Below the pieces are notes generated by a model. The model did no database searches. It had not been told where the DNA came from and was given only the letters and a program-made list of their open reading frames with translations. A DNA stretch of 64,000 bases from Sabellastarte sp. h YS-2021 (lineage: Eukaryota; Annelida; Polychaeta; Sabellida; Sabellidae), in the NCBI GenBank assembly GCA_964017235.1, contig OZ024935.1, forward strand, positions 93,988,271-94,052,270. Direction: 5' to 3'. Each line of letters opens with the position of its first letter. Position 1 is the stretch's first letter. A program made the translations under genes and the position numbers. Of this stretch, positions 61,001 through 64,000 are shown in pieces.

Positions 61001-63444
61001 TCTCTTCTATTTCAACGGCCATGTCTGAAGTATCTTTTGCTTCATCTAACACTTCATGACTGCTTGTGCTTGCTTCAGATTCTTCCTGGACGAATGGCCT
61101 GACCGTAACTTGTGGAATAACTTGAATCTCTGGTTCTTTTGCTTGTTATAAAATTTAACATTTATTTACAGTTTACAAAAAGAAGCAGAAATTGTCCAAG
61201 ATATTGGCAAAGATATAACCTTGCACACACTTAACAAAGTCATTGTTGGTTTGAGTCTTTGGGCTTGGTCAATAACTGTTGTTTATTTCAGTTGTAAAAG
61301 TATTTAAATTATCTTATAAACTTTTCAAATAAACTTTTTTATAGTGAGTAATTTTGGTAAAGGAAGACATGTGACATTTGTAATATATTTCATTTATTTA
61401 GGTAGCACTTTAATGGAAAAAAATATTAAATTGAGACATGAGTTCCACAGTATTGGAAAGATGCCATAAAATTATCCACAACATGGCATTGTTTTGCGAT
61501 TCATAAATATATAATAGATAATCATATTATTTTCAAGGTGAAATCGTTTAATTCTCTCAATAAGAGACCAGATAGATTATGGCTGTATTTTGCTGTTATT
61601 AAAATGTTTACTAAAATATACATAAACTACCTAGCATTAAAATTGCTTTAAGTAAAAACTCTGAATTACTAATGTATGTTTTATATTAAGTATAATACAA
61701 GTTACATTACTAAGTAAAATGTAAGTCCTAGTATCTGCCAAGACTGCTTTTATACAAGCTACGGACTGATGATAAAATTATCTAAAATTGCTCAAGCTAA
61801 AGAAAGAACAAATGATAAGATGGCTCACCTTCATGCACAATATTTTCTTCACTGGGTGTCTTTACCCTTCTTCCCCTGTGAACAATAAAGCATTTAAAAA
61901 AAACATAAAATTAAAATGAGATATAACTCTATGTCAATATCCTGAACTGTATAAAGAAGAAACTTTGATAGGGAATTTTATTTTAGCTACTTTAGGTGAG
62001 AAAAATAAAAAAATGAACAATTATTATAATTTTGTGAAAATGATTGTGTCTTAAGCATTTGAAAAATAAACATTTCAGATTTTACCTATAATGTTGTTAC
62101 TTATGGATAAAAGCATGGGATACCTTGGTATGTTGATGAATACTCTTGCTTTCCATATCTTGTATTTTGGTTACAAGATATCTGATAATTTCCAATCCAC
62201 ATGCAATTCAGAATCCTGGTCAAATTAAAAGCACTGCATTCCTTAATACCCTCACAATGTTTGGGGATAACATTAAACCCAAGGCATATCAAATATTAGG
62301 TTTTAAGTAGAGAATTAATCCATGATTCACATAAGTATATGACACATCAAACCTTACCTTGTAACGAAGATCACTGCAAGGATTAGCACAATGACCACAA
62401 TGACCCCAATAACTGACCCAGCAATGACTGGCACATTGAATCCAGACCCTGCAATTGGAAGTAAACATCAATATTAGTAAAATACAGAACCTTCAGCAGG
62501 GCATTGTAGAATGTACATTATTGGCTAAATTGTACTCTCAATATCTTCAAGTGCTCAAAACTTAATTTAGTTAATCTTATCATTATGGCGTGATGTTGAC
62601 AACAAAATGATCTTGAGTGTACGACTTAATTATTTCGAGAGCCCCAAGTGATATTTTTTATTAAAACATCATATTGTGATCACTACATAAGGAAGTGACG
62701 TATACAAGTTAGTTATCGGTTGAGCACAAGAAGATCTTGAATATCCTTTGTATGAGATCTCCTCATGCCCATGACTTGGTACATACTCAATGAACTAAAA
62801 TGTTCTAACATGGACTAAATCATTTTTAACCAGACAATATATCTATTCTAATGAGAATAAACTCAATGGAATTATAGGACATTAAAGGCCAATAACTAAA
62901 AGTGGACATGTGCCTATTTTTTGTCTTAAAATAAGCATGCAAGACAAAAACTTAAAGCTGATATCATCAATTGAAACCATCTGATGTCTTAAAAAAGTCT
63001 ACAAAAACTATTAACAGTTAAAACTTTGAGAATTTCCAATATATGATATAAACCGACTAACAGGTCTTGTTGATCTTACTACGGTGTACAAGTGTGCACA
63101 AATCAACTTACTGGTATTATCTGGTCTATTTCCACCTTGTGTCTGAGTTTGAGAATCTCCACCTGGAATAGAAGTGGATTTTGATTCTGTACTTAATTCT
63201 ACTGTCTCGGTATTTGTTGCCTTCATGGTTGATGTTGTTCTTGGTATTGTTGTTGATGATGACATTATTGTTGTTTTACTTGTTGACTTTCCTGTTGTTG
63301 TTGTAGTTTGCTTGTCAGTACAGGTCTGTCCTGTGTAACTATCTACACATTCATCACAACCAAGGCCTGTCACATGGTTACATGTCCCCTGTTTGCAATG
63401 GCATTGGTTTTCACAGTCCTGACCAAAGAACCCCATGTGACATT
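15976..63444 (-). CDS. Receptor-type protein tyrosine phosphatase gene, 19 exons resolved, 5' end outside window
   Basis: A single-pass membrane receptor phosphatase that would dephosphorylate phosphotyrosine on cytoplasmic proteins. Domain order from the exons: EGF-like module, Thr/Ser-rich stalk, transmembrane helix, juxtamembrane segment, D1 and D2 phosphatase domains, stop. D1 has the KNRY motif, YINASYI, a WPD loop, the HC(S)AGIGRTG signature split across two exons, and the QTLEQY Q-loop. D2 has [15 protein letters not shown] and a degenerate signature loop ending NGATETG. Exon boundaries have AG/GT sites and compatible phases throughout, about 740 codons in all. One D2 exon (WPD loop and HC) is not found between 17146 and 31981. 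Introns are large and filled with mobile elements. The gene continues 5' beyond position 64000. The family is certain; the subfamily cannot be set from this window. Confidence 0.93.
17010..17145 (-). CDS. RPTP exon: degenerate D2 signature loop
   Basis: 136 bp. After one carried base it reads [19 protein letters not shown] and later [19 protein letters not shown]. Aligned with C-X5-R-T-G, the Arg position is Glu (ATETG), so this domain should not catalyse. Such sequences are seen in non-catalytic D2 domains. The carried base predicts a preceding codon ending in G, compatible with HCL before NGA. Donor GTAGTC. Confidence 0.88.
17602..17607. repeat. Polinton target site duplication, left
   Basis: TGTATT directly before the left terminus, repeated at 28570-28575. 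Six-base duplications are the rule for Polinton/Maverick elements. Confidence 0.9.
17608..17780 (+). repeat. Polinton left terminal inverted repeat
   Basis: 173 bp, roughly 95 percent identical by eye to the reverse complement of 28397-28569. C/G-rich tracts (CCACCCCCTTTGAGGGG, CCTCCCCCCACAGG) contrast with the AT-rich surroundings. Confidence 0.93.
17781..19059. other. Polinton non-coding left arm
   Basis: No gene-sized frame. A block AGGGAGACACAAGCCCAGAC near 17862 recurs as AGGGAGACAAGCTCAGACAT near 18156, an internal direct repeat of unknown role. In a complete element this arm could hold genes; here I see none. Confidence 0.5.
19060..19795 (+). repeat. Degenerate tandem repeat, about 5 units of 145-160 bp, inside the Polinton
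   Basis: Each unit has GTCTGTTTGTCTG-type runs, CATTTCTGTTTCCAGACT, AACTCAAAAACGCTTTG, TTTAAACTTGACAGAGAGA and ACACCATCATAACTAAGTT. Anchors at about 19106, 19252, 19410, 19553 and 19700. Non-coding. Confidence 0.8.
19995..23976 (+). pseudogene. Polinton protein-primed family B DNA polymerase, broken
   Basis: Would replicate the element using a terminal protein primer. Order: C2H2-type zinc fingers ([24 protein letters not shown]), the conserved viral/organellar polB N-terminal block ([19 protein letters not shown]), exonuclease motif I (IYADFESF, 21526-21549), motif II (HNLRGYDGH), motif III ([12 protein letters not shown]), palm motif A ([12 protein letters not shown], 22712-22747), motif B ([11 protein letters not shown], 23213-23245) and motif C (FTDTDSIYY, 23498-23524), then the thumb. 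All catalytic motifs persist, but the frame is cut by TAA at 20208, TGA at 22517, 23030 and 23555, and frameshifts near 21230, 21853, 22050 and 23634. Confidence 0.95.
23977..25081. other. Polinton spacer between converging genes
   Basis: 1.1 kb of very AT-rich sequence with several AATAAA-type words, between the 3' ends of the polymerase and ATPase genes. No capsid-like frame. Confidence 0.5.
25082..26812 (-). CDS. Polinton packaging-type ATPase, open except one TAG
   Basis: A P-loop ATPase of the kind found in Polinton-like elements, thought to pump DNA into capsids. Starts [16 protein letters not shown], a C2H2 finger; then about 85 residues of VTP/VTH repeats; the ATPase core with Walker [16 protein letters not shown], a Walker B-like strand LYIYDDLM, the [10 protein letters not shown] sensor region and [20 protein letters not shown]; and a C-terminal finger ([16 protein letters not shown]). 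A TAG at 25436-25438 interrupts the frame, which then stays open to an acidic Ser/Glu/Asp-rich tail at 25082. The TAG is probably a nonsense change; alternatively the protein ends there at 458 residues. The best-preserved gene of the element. Confidence 0.88.
26395..26670 (-). repeat. Minisatellite coding VTP/VTH repeats within the ATPase
   Basis: Plus-strand units TGTTACATGTGCAGCATCAT and TGTTACATGTCTTACATCAG alternate, with a near-identical block of about 97 bp starting near 26419 and again near 26516, then a shorter copy. Codes a flexible Val-Thr-Pro/His linker between the zinc finger and the ATPase core. Confidence 0.85.
26869..28000 (-). pseudogene. Polinton integrase with C-terminal chromodomain, broken
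   Basis: A retroviral-type (rve fold) integrase that would insert the element. The N-terminal part (28000-27770) starts [20 protein letters not shown] with a basic RKFKRNR stretch; the core has WDMDLADV (first Asp), [27 protein letters not shown] (second Asp) and the expected Glu in [12 protein letters not shown]; the C-terminus ([19 protein letters not shown]) is a chromodomain, which may target chromatin. Damage: in-frame TGA at 27767-27769 and a frameshift near 27598-27601. The DDE residues are otherwise retained. Confidence 0.93.
28001..28396. other. Polinton right arm, probable promoter region
   Basis: Upstream of the minus-strand integrase. GGCGGGGCTTAATGTCAT near 28189 and GGCGGGGCTTAATGACAT near 28293 are an unusual GC-rich direct repeat and may be regulatory. 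No open frame. Confidence 0.45.
28397..28569 (-). repeat. Polinton right terminal inverted repeat
   Basis: Mirror of 17608-17780. Its last 23 bp are copied again at 28717-28739 as part of a tandem duplication. Confidence 0.93.
28547..28886 (+). repeat. 170-bp tandem duplication across the Polinton right junction
   Basis: Units 28547-28716 and 28717-28886 differ at one base over about 168 bp (C at 28554, T at 28724). Each includes the last 23 bp of the inverted repeat, the TGTATT target duplication and about 141 bp of host flank ending CCTCGGTGATTCTG. It must postdate the Polinton insertion. Confidence 0.95.
29006..29340 (+). repeat. Two degenerate short tandem repeats
   Basis: 29006-29190 has three units of about 62 bp around TGGATAYAGTGT...GATTT...GGATATTGT; 29226-29340 has about three units around GACATTTTGTGTTACTGGAC and CAGACATTGAACAGATCACA. 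Non-coding intron sequence. Confidence 0.6.
29341..31981. other. RPTP intron, no gene; missing D2 exon not found here
   Basis: Contains a diverged SINE head at 30430-30545 and an AT-rich run near 31680-31735. I scanned the minus strand for WP followed by a signature Cys in phase and found no acceptable exon. Confidence 0.5.
30430..30545 (+). repeat. Diverged tRNA-derived SINE head
   Basis: AAAGTGGCACAATGGGTAAT (A-box-like) and GGTTTAATTCCAGGCCCTGA (B-box-like), then CCCAAATGGGAAAC as in family A; the rest is unrecognisable. Confidence 0.5.
31982..32125 (-). CDS. RPTP exon: D2 beta strands before the WPD position
   Basis: 144 bp, 48 codons, phase 0. Begins [20 protein letters not shown] and ends [10 protein letters not shown] before GTAAAT. 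It sits where a typical D2 has KYWP and the following antiparallel strands, but KYWP is not kept. The next exon in order should carry the WPD loop and signature Cys and is not found. Confidence 0.78.
32768..33175. mobile_element. Small MITE-like element with inverted ends
   Basis: TTATGGGTCTGATCCATGTC at 32768 pairs with TTATGAGGCCTGGTTCATGT read on the minus strand from 33175, flanked by TA. Inside, words like CATAAACC and CGTAAACC recur. About 408 bp, no coding capacity. Confidence 0.5.
33232..33369 (-). CDS. RPTP exon: D2 YCATQLPL and DFWKMV
   Basis: 138 bp, 46 codons in phase 0. Reads [20 protein letters not shown] and then [18 protein letters not shown], the D2 equivalent of YIA.QGPL and DFW.M. 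Donor GTAACA is weak but phase and protein alignment fit. Confidence 0.9.
33393..34110. mobile_element. MITE cluster: family M2 element beside or within M1 fragments
   Basis: M2 (33428-33716) has inverted ends GGGCTGGTTTCACGAAGCCT and, read on the minus strand, CTCAGTTTCACAAAGCCTCC. M1-type sequence flanks it: GGACCAATTTCACAAAC at 33394 and, from 33842, GGCAGATTTCACAAAGCGTC with AGTATAAATATATAGAACA shared with 6226-6711. Related M2 words recur at 58320-58400. Confidence 0.6.
34318..35290 (-). mobile_element. L2/CR1-like LINE fragment with internal deletion
   Basis: Minus-strand translation gives reverse transcriptase pieces: [14 protein letters not shown], then [15 protein letters not shown] (palm motif A), then, after losing most of the palm, [19 protein letters not shown] (C-terminal end). 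The 3' tail on the minus strand is a TTAGAATTAGAATA microsatellite at 34318-34340. Many stops and frameshifts. Dead copy. Confidence 0.8.
35401..35720 (+). repeat. SINE family A with internal 75-bp tandem duplication and target duplication
   Basis: Element 35414-35707, flanked by TCAAAGTCTACTA (35401-35413) and TCAAAGCCTACTA (35708-35720). The segment CTGGTAGTT.CTTGCCGTTGG to CAACTGTATGT is present twice, starting near 35499 and 35574. Confidence 0.88.
36027..36091 (-). CDS. RPTP exon: D2 YVNAVYV
   Basis: 65 bp. Encodes [20 protein letters not shown], equivalent to the R..L and YINA.Y strands of D2. Long pyrimidine tract before its AG, donor GTGAGT. Confidence 0.85.
37121..37195 (+). repeat. 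LINE 3' end fragment
   Basis: GAGGGATTAAGCTCTATAAA then AATAGAACAGAACAGAA, matching the 3' end of the L2/CR1-like copy at 46940-46982 (GGAGATTAAGCGCTATAAAA plus TAGAAT repeats). Confidence 0.6.
37256..37352 (-). CDS. RPTP exon: start of D2
   Basis: 97 bp. Encodes [18 protein letters not shown] and ends TNRDEYIIA, matching the N-terminal strands of D2 (the KNR equivalent reads TNR). Donor GTATGT, acceptor ATTAG. Confidence 0.78.
38036..38690 (+). repeat. Tandem repeat, about 4 units of 147-151 bp
   Basis: Unit starts CAGAAATTCAAGATGGCC at about 38184, 38331, 38481 and 38632, with AAAATGATTTTTGTRAA, TACCCTGGGG and TTTCTGAGACAAATRYG in between. Weak earlier unit from about 38036. In the RPTP intron between 37256 and 36091-side exons and 40219; non-coding. 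Confidence 0.85.
39025..39130 (+). repeat. Repeat family P1, copy 1 (short palindromic words)
   Basis: AGAAGTTCTGTTAACAGAAT is nearly self-complementary; ATTTGAAATTCTGTCAG and ATTTGAACTTCTGTCAC follow. The block aligns with 49325-49425 (CCAATT, AATTTGAAATTCT, CAGATT in the same order). Confidence 0.65.
39643..40117. repeat. SINE nested in SINE (family A), 11-bp target duplication
   Basis: A complete plus-strand SINE (39765-40000, head AGGGCCACAGTGGCTGAGTGG region to the AAATAAAAATAAAA tail) interrupts an older minus-strand copy (39643-39764 and 40012-40117). The break is flanked by GTAAACTGCTG at 39754-39764 and 40001-40011. Confidence 0.93.
40219..40350 (-). CDS. RPTP exon: end of D1 and D1-D2 linker
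   Basis: 132 bp, phase 0 on both sides. Begins [19 protein letters not shown], the C-terminal QY.FLY helix of D1, then an acidic linker. The intron to its 5' side is 9.7 kb and holds the DIRS element. Confidence 0.9.
40557..41240. mobile_element. Possible MITE with scrambled inverted repeats
   Basis: AAAGCGGAGATAGCGGTGAG with a G run (40605-40630) pairs with CACTGCTATCGCTGCTTTAC (41125-41150) in reverse; TTCTGTCCAACTTGAAAT (40565) pairs with ATTTCCAAGTTGGACAGAAA (41042). AGGCTCCAGATGGGGGTTTT and AGGCTCCAGACGTAGGTTTT are internal direct repeats. Non-coding. Confidence 0.45.
41694..44236 (+). pseudogene. DIRS gag-like gene, interrupted
   Basis: The N-terminal part (41694-41946, MYNLRSNKK with acidic stretches) is cut by a 1.1-kb element. 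After it come [50 protein letters not shown] and, in a shifted frame, [17 protein letters not shown] and [11 protein letters not shown], typical of DIRS gag proteins. A repeat of 90-100 bp coding GNKNKT-type words is present three times (44098, 44188, 44288). Stops and frameshifts near 43540 and 43650. Confidence 0.75.
41947..43052. mobile_element. Non-autonomous DNA element with AAATCGGCCC arrays at both ends
   Basis: Inverted ends GACGAATCGGCCCTTTGCC (left) and GACAAATCGGCCCTTTGCC (right, reverse complement). AAATCGGCCC recurs about six times in the first 140 bp, and its complement about five times in the last 90 bp. No coding frame. It splits the DIRS gag gene. Target duplication not resolved. 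Confidence 0.85.
44375..46016 (+). pseudogene. DIRS reverse transcriptase and RNase H, palm core deleted
   Basis: N-terminal RT region: [20 protein letters not shown], stop TAA at 44774, then frame-shifted [19 protein letters not shown] and [14 protein letters not shown]. Near 45180 the sequence jumps from a KIDIS motif to [11 protein letters not shown]-like coding, so the catalytic YxDD block is missing. Then, 45426-45990: [51 protein letters not shown] and [14 protein letters not shown], the RNase H domain (Asp, Glu, Asp visible), ending [10 protein letters not shown]. Cannot be active. Confidence 0.88.
45985..46982 (+). mobile_element. 5'-truncated L2/CR1-like LINE inserted in the DIRS element
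   Basis: A 290-codon frame (to a stop at 46825-46827) codes the end of a LINE reverse transcriptase: [106 protein letters not shown]. The 3' UTR ends GGGGAGATTAAGCGCTATAA with (TAGAAT)n. DIRS coding resumes at about 46983. GTACT occurs on both sides and may be a short target duplication. The frame is intact, so this is a fairly young insertion. Confidence 0.88.
47086..48032 (+). pseudogene. DIRS tyrosine recombinase, frameshifted
   Basis: Would integrate the circular DNA copy by tyrosine-recombinase chemistry. The N-terminal SAM-like part ([39 protein letters not shown]) and the catalytic Arg region ([10 protein letters not shown]) lie in the first frame, which stops at 47701-47703. After a frameshift come [15 protein letters not shown] (His..Arg) and [13 protein letters not shown]. 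Where the nucleophilic Tyr is expected shortly after, the sequence reads SSRVSH, so it seems lost. Confidence 0.85.
48215..48600 (+). repeat. Imperfect direct repeats downstream of the DIRS element
   Basis: TTCGGGTAAGCACATTTTCA ... CACCCGA near 48233 and CTCGGGTTAGCATATTTTG ... CACCCGA near 48504, each followed by an ACTTGGGG.. block. An (AT)n run is at 48367-48388. Could be split terminal repeats of a DIRS/PAT-type element; uncertain. Confidence 0.4.
48768..48875. repeat. Palindromic word cluster, GGCATTTCACGAAATGCC type
   Basis: AGGCATTTCACGAAATGCCT is self-complementary apart from its centre; CATTTCACAAAATGCCT, GGCATTTCACGTAATG and AGGCATTAAACGTAATG flank it within 100 bp. The TTTCACGAAA core equals that of the arrays at 55757-55900. 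Confidence 0.7.
49325..49425 (+). repeat. Repeat family P1, copy 2
   Basis: ATTGGACTTTCTACCGGTAG, CCAATTGAACTTTCTATCGG, ACAATTTGAAATTCTACC and AGATTGGACTTTCTACC, four related words in 100 bp, aligned with 39025-39130. Confidence 0.65.
50017..50152 (-). CDS. RPTP exon: D1 signature loop AGIGRTG and Q-loop
   Basis: 136 bp. The first base completes a Ser codon; then [16 protein letters not shown] follows, giving [10 protein letters not shown] with the catalytic Arg intact. It ends [12 protein letters not shown], the Q-loop helix. D1 is therefore predicted to be active. Confidence 0.94.
50736..50884 (-). CDS. RPTP exon: D1 WPD loop and first half of the signature
   Basis: 149 bp. Reads [17 protein letters not shown] and ends PILIHC plus two bases of the next codon. 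WPD supplies the general-acid Asp and HC the nucleophilic Cys of the phosphatase reaction. The signature loop is interrupted by an intron right after the Cys, with GTAAAT as donor. Confidence 0.93.
51421..51645 (+). repeat. SINE family A, near full length
   Basis: Head GGGTGAGTGGTAACACTCAC, body GGAAAGCTGGTAGTTGCTTG, and tail AAAACCCCAAATAAATAAAT. Confidence 0.88.
51933..52052 (-). CDS. RPTP exon: D1 KCIQYWP segment
   Basis: 120 bp, exactly 40 codons in phase 0. Begins [16 protein letters not shown], the conserved KC..YWP motif, and ends with the beta strands before the WPD loop. The 5' intron (52053-54773) holds a LINE remnant split by a Harbinger-like MITE. Confidence 0.9.
52200..54580 (+). 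mobile_element. Decayed LINE reverse transcriptase, split by a MITE
   Basis: Plus-strand remnants: [20 protein letters not shown] (palm region), [40 protein letters not shown] and [13 protein letters not shown], as in L1/Tx1-type non-LTR elements. Stops throughout. The Harbinger-like MITE at 53552-54265 interrupts it; [10 protein letters not shown]-like sequence after 54266 may be the continuation. In the RPTP intron before exon 51933-52052. Confidence 0.72.
53552..54265. mobile_element. Harbinger-like MITE, 714 bp
   Basis: Left end TGTGGGTGTTCCACCAC and right end (reverse complement) TGCCCTTGTTCCACCAA, flanked by TA. Its first 14 bases equal those of the Harbinger element at 8230. Interior is rich in CTTAGTCCCAGGCTTCCT and GACCCTTAGTCCCA repeats (53619, 53740, 53810-53885), a GC-rich island unlike the surroundings. 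Non-coding. Confidence 0.82.
54774..54871 (-). CDS. RPTP exon: D1 TWRMIWQ segment
   Basis: 98 bp. Encodes [15 protein letters not shown] and then [12 protein letters not shown], the conserved helix-strand pair (DFW.M, IVM.T.L.E) of PTP domains. Donor GTATGT, acceptor TTTAG. Phase 0 exit. Confidence 0.9.
55251..55287 (-). CDS. RPTP microexon: D1 YIAA motif
   Basis: 37-bp microexon encoding [12 protein letters not shown], the region that is usually YIA.QGP in active PTPs; here the Q is replaced by L. TTCCAG acceptor and GTAAGT donor, with phases matching both neighbours. Confidence 0.85.
55609..55685 (-). CDS. RPTP exon: D1 NRVKL and YINASYI
   Basis: 77 bp. Reads [20 protein letters not shown] and continues ASYIK, equivalent to the DHSRV.L and YINA.YI strands of the PTP fold. 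The intron on its 5' side is 3.6 kb and contains the paired palindrome-array elements (55735-58212). Confidence 0.92.
55735..56950. mobile_element. Palindrome-array DNA element, copy 1, 1216 bp
   Basis: Inverted ends GTTACGACCCAGGTGTGAAA (left) and GTTACGACCCAGATGTGAAA (right, reverse complement), flanked by AT-rich ATATAT. Each end carries an array of 20-bp palindromes of the form GTCCATTTCRYGAAATGGAC: five on the left (55767-55900), four on the right (56810-56930). The centre is AT-rich and non-coding. Confidence 0.85.
56973..58212. mobile_element. Palindrome-array DNA element, copy 2, inverted relative to copy 1
   Basis: Starts GTTATAACCCAGGTGTGAAA, 22 bp after copy 1. Reverse-complement matches to copy 1 across the interior, for example GTAACCTTTGGGATGG, AAAAGAAAGCCTCA, CAAAGGGYAGGCTACAATT, AAAGGAAAGCCTTT, TAGGTAAAAGTACAAC. 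A SINE (57358-57585) has inserted into it. The far end is truncated near TTTCACGAAATGGACAAATA. Confidence 0.83.
57347..57596 (-). repeat. SINE family A inserted in palindrome-array copy 2, 11-bp duplication
   Basis: SINE 57358-57585, flanked by ATTAGATTCGA (57347-57357) and ATTAGATTTGA (57586-57596). Complete head (CCACTCTGTCACCATGGCCCC) and tail. Confidence 0.9.
58213..59308. other. RPTP intron, unannotated
   Basis: A short M2-like block (GTTTCATGAAAGGAGGGAGA and AAGGAGGTTTGGCGAAAC) at 58320-58400. Otherwise nothing recognised. Confidence 0.45.
59309..59393 (-). CDS. RPTP exon: D1 KNRY motif
   Basis: 85 bp. Encodes DIPKKTASW followed by [11 protein letters not shown], the conserved KNRY phosphotyrosine-recognition region of classical PTPs. 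Acceptor TTTACAG, donor GTAAGT, phase 1 exit. Confidence 0.9.
59707..59807 (-). CDS. RPTP exon: start of D1 wedge region
   Basis: 101 bp, TTTAG acceptor and GTAAGT donor. It encodes the helix leading into D1 ([13 protein letters not shown], then HPFFDEYE). The spacing to the KNRY motif in the next exon is normal for a PTP domain. It ends in phase 0. Confidence 0.82.
60440..60662 (-). repeat. SINE family A, diverged copy
   Basis: Tail ATTTATTTATTAATTTGGG, body GAGGAAACCAGTACATAGAG and GGTCAAGGTTCTGTACCGTA, head degenerate (AACCACAGACCTCAAAGG). In the intron between exons 60986 and 59807. Confidence 0.78.
60986..61142 (-). CDS. RPTP exon: acidic juxtamembrane region
   Basis: 157 bp. It encodes a Glu/Ser-rich segment ending EIEENTYVN, a Tyr-containing juxtamembrane tail before D1. 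Two AG acceptors nine bases or fewer apart (exon start 61142, or a few bases later) are both in frame, so the exact start is uncertain by a couple of residues. Donor is GTAGGC. Confidence 0.75.
61143..61828. other. RPTP intron, nothing recognised
   Basis: AT-rich, no repeat or further exon. Confidence 0.45.
61829..61875 (-). CDS. RPTP exon: basic cytoplasmic stop-transfer segment
   Basis: 47-bp exon encoding [15 protein letters not shown], immediately after the membrane helix. The Arg/Lys cluster fits the positive-inside rule for the cytoplasmic face. The CACAG acceptor and GTGAGC donor match, and phases agree on both sides. Confidence 0.8.
62358..62448 (-). CDS. RPTP exon: transmembrane helix
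   Basis: 91 bp with an AG acceptor and GTAAGG donor. It reads [12 protein letters not shown] and then a run of Ile, Val, Leu, Gly and Ala ending at a basic residue, giving one hydrophobic helix of about 23 residues. The phase fits the stalk exon upstream (one base carried in) and the short basic exon downstream (two bases carried out). Confidence 0.88.
62449..63111. other. RPTP intron, nothing recognised
   Basis: No further exon between the stalk and transmembrane exons; their phases join directly. Confidence 0.5.
63112..63444 (-). CDS. RPTP exon: EGF-like module and Thr/Ser-rich stalk
   Basis: 333 bp, from an AG acceptor to a GTAAGT donor. It encodes a Cys-rich EGF-like/laminin-type module ([10 protein letters not shown], then [15 protein letters not shown] and GQTC), followed by about 60 residues very rich in Thr and Ser, including a TTTTT run, which suggests an O-glycosylated extracellular stalk. 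The module resembles those of MEGF-like and molluscan RPTP ectodomains. The exon begins two bases into a codon (phase 1 entry), so another extracellular exon must lie upstream, outside or unrecognised at the window edge. Confidence 0.85.
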
Positions 63445-64000
63445 CTGTGCAAAAGATTTAATTCGATCATAAACCCAGATCATTTACAAAGCCTACGTAA
63501 ATACAGTTAAAATTAAAGAGTTTTTTTTATGATATGAGATGAGTCAGAATGATGACAGGACTACCACCTGACAAACCATGGAATATGCAGAATTTTAACA
63601 TAACATTAACATAATATAAGCCTAAGGTTCATATTGCCTCAAACCATAGTACAATTAGTATATGCCACGGTTTGGAGGGTGTTATTCCTATTATTACATA
63701 AAAAACATATTTCTGCATTATTAACAAGATGCACTCAGAGAGAGCAAAACGCTCGACTCCATGTGACCAGTCTCTCAAATGATATAAAGTATTCCAAGCA
63801 AGACAATAAAATAAAACCAAACATGTAAGTTAATCTTCATAGAAATATCAAGTAGAAAGCTAAAGTCATTAAAAATACATTGAAATGGGACCTCTGAAAA
63901 ATCATCATTTTTTGTATCCAAAATAAGATCCAGCTCTTTCTTTTAGTAACTTCTTCCTTCAGTAAGGTCCTACCCACAAACTTTTAAATAAAGATCTGTT
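63445..64000. other. RPTP intron or upstream sequence
   Basis: No Cys-rich frame that would extend the EGF-type ectodomain is visible; the preceding exon must lie beyond the window. Confidence 0.45.

Overview
This looks like an AT-rich, intron-rich invertebrate genome, probably a bivalve or other lophotrochozoan. That is an inference from the gene type and from the mix of mobile elements: a tRNA-derived SINE with an AAATAAATAAA tail, a DIRS-type retroelement, a Polinton with a chromodomain integrase, and a Harbinger element with a MADF-type partner gene. There are no bacterial-style operons.

One host gene dominates. A receptor-type protein tyrosine phosphatase (RPTP) runs on the minus strand from 63444 down to a stop codon at 15976. 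I resolved 19 coding exons with consistent splice sites and phases. They encode an EGF-like module, a Ser/Thr-rich stalk, one membrane helix, a juxtamembrane segment, a catalytically intact first phosphatase domain (D1: WPD loop, [10 protein letters not shown] loop) and a second domain (D2) whose signature-loop arginine reads as glutamate, so D2 is a predicted pseudophosphatase. The exon expected to carry the D2 WPD loop and signature cysteine was not found between 17146 and 31981. The 5' part of the gene lies beyond the right edge.

The introns and the left flank are packed with mobile DNA. From left to right: SINEs and MITEs (2.3-8 kb); a decayed Harbinger element with convergent MADF and DDE genes (8230-13056); a MITE (13.2-13.7 kb); an approximately 11-kb Polinton with 173-bp inverted repeats and a 6-bp target duplication (17608-28569), carrying broken protein-primed DNA polymerase and integrase genes plus a nearly open packaging-type ATPase, but no recognisable capsid gene; nested MITEs (33.4-34.1 kb); LINE and SINE copies (34.3-40.1 kb); a decayed DIRS element (41.7-48.0 kb) carrying a 1.1-kb DNA element in its gag region and an L2/CR1-like LINE between RNase H and the tyrosine recombinase; a LINE split by a Harbinger-like MITE (52.2-54.6 kb); and a 2.5-kb inverted pair of elements whose termini are arrays of 20-bp palindromes (55.7-58.2 kb).

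The strongest second-look items are the inverted palindrome-array pair, the 170-bp tandem duplication that copies the Polinton end together with its flank, the capsid-less Polinton, the altered D2 loop with its missing exon, and repeat families with palindromic motifs that recur at 39.0, 48.8, 49.3 and 55.7 kb. All coordinates and alignments were read by eye.
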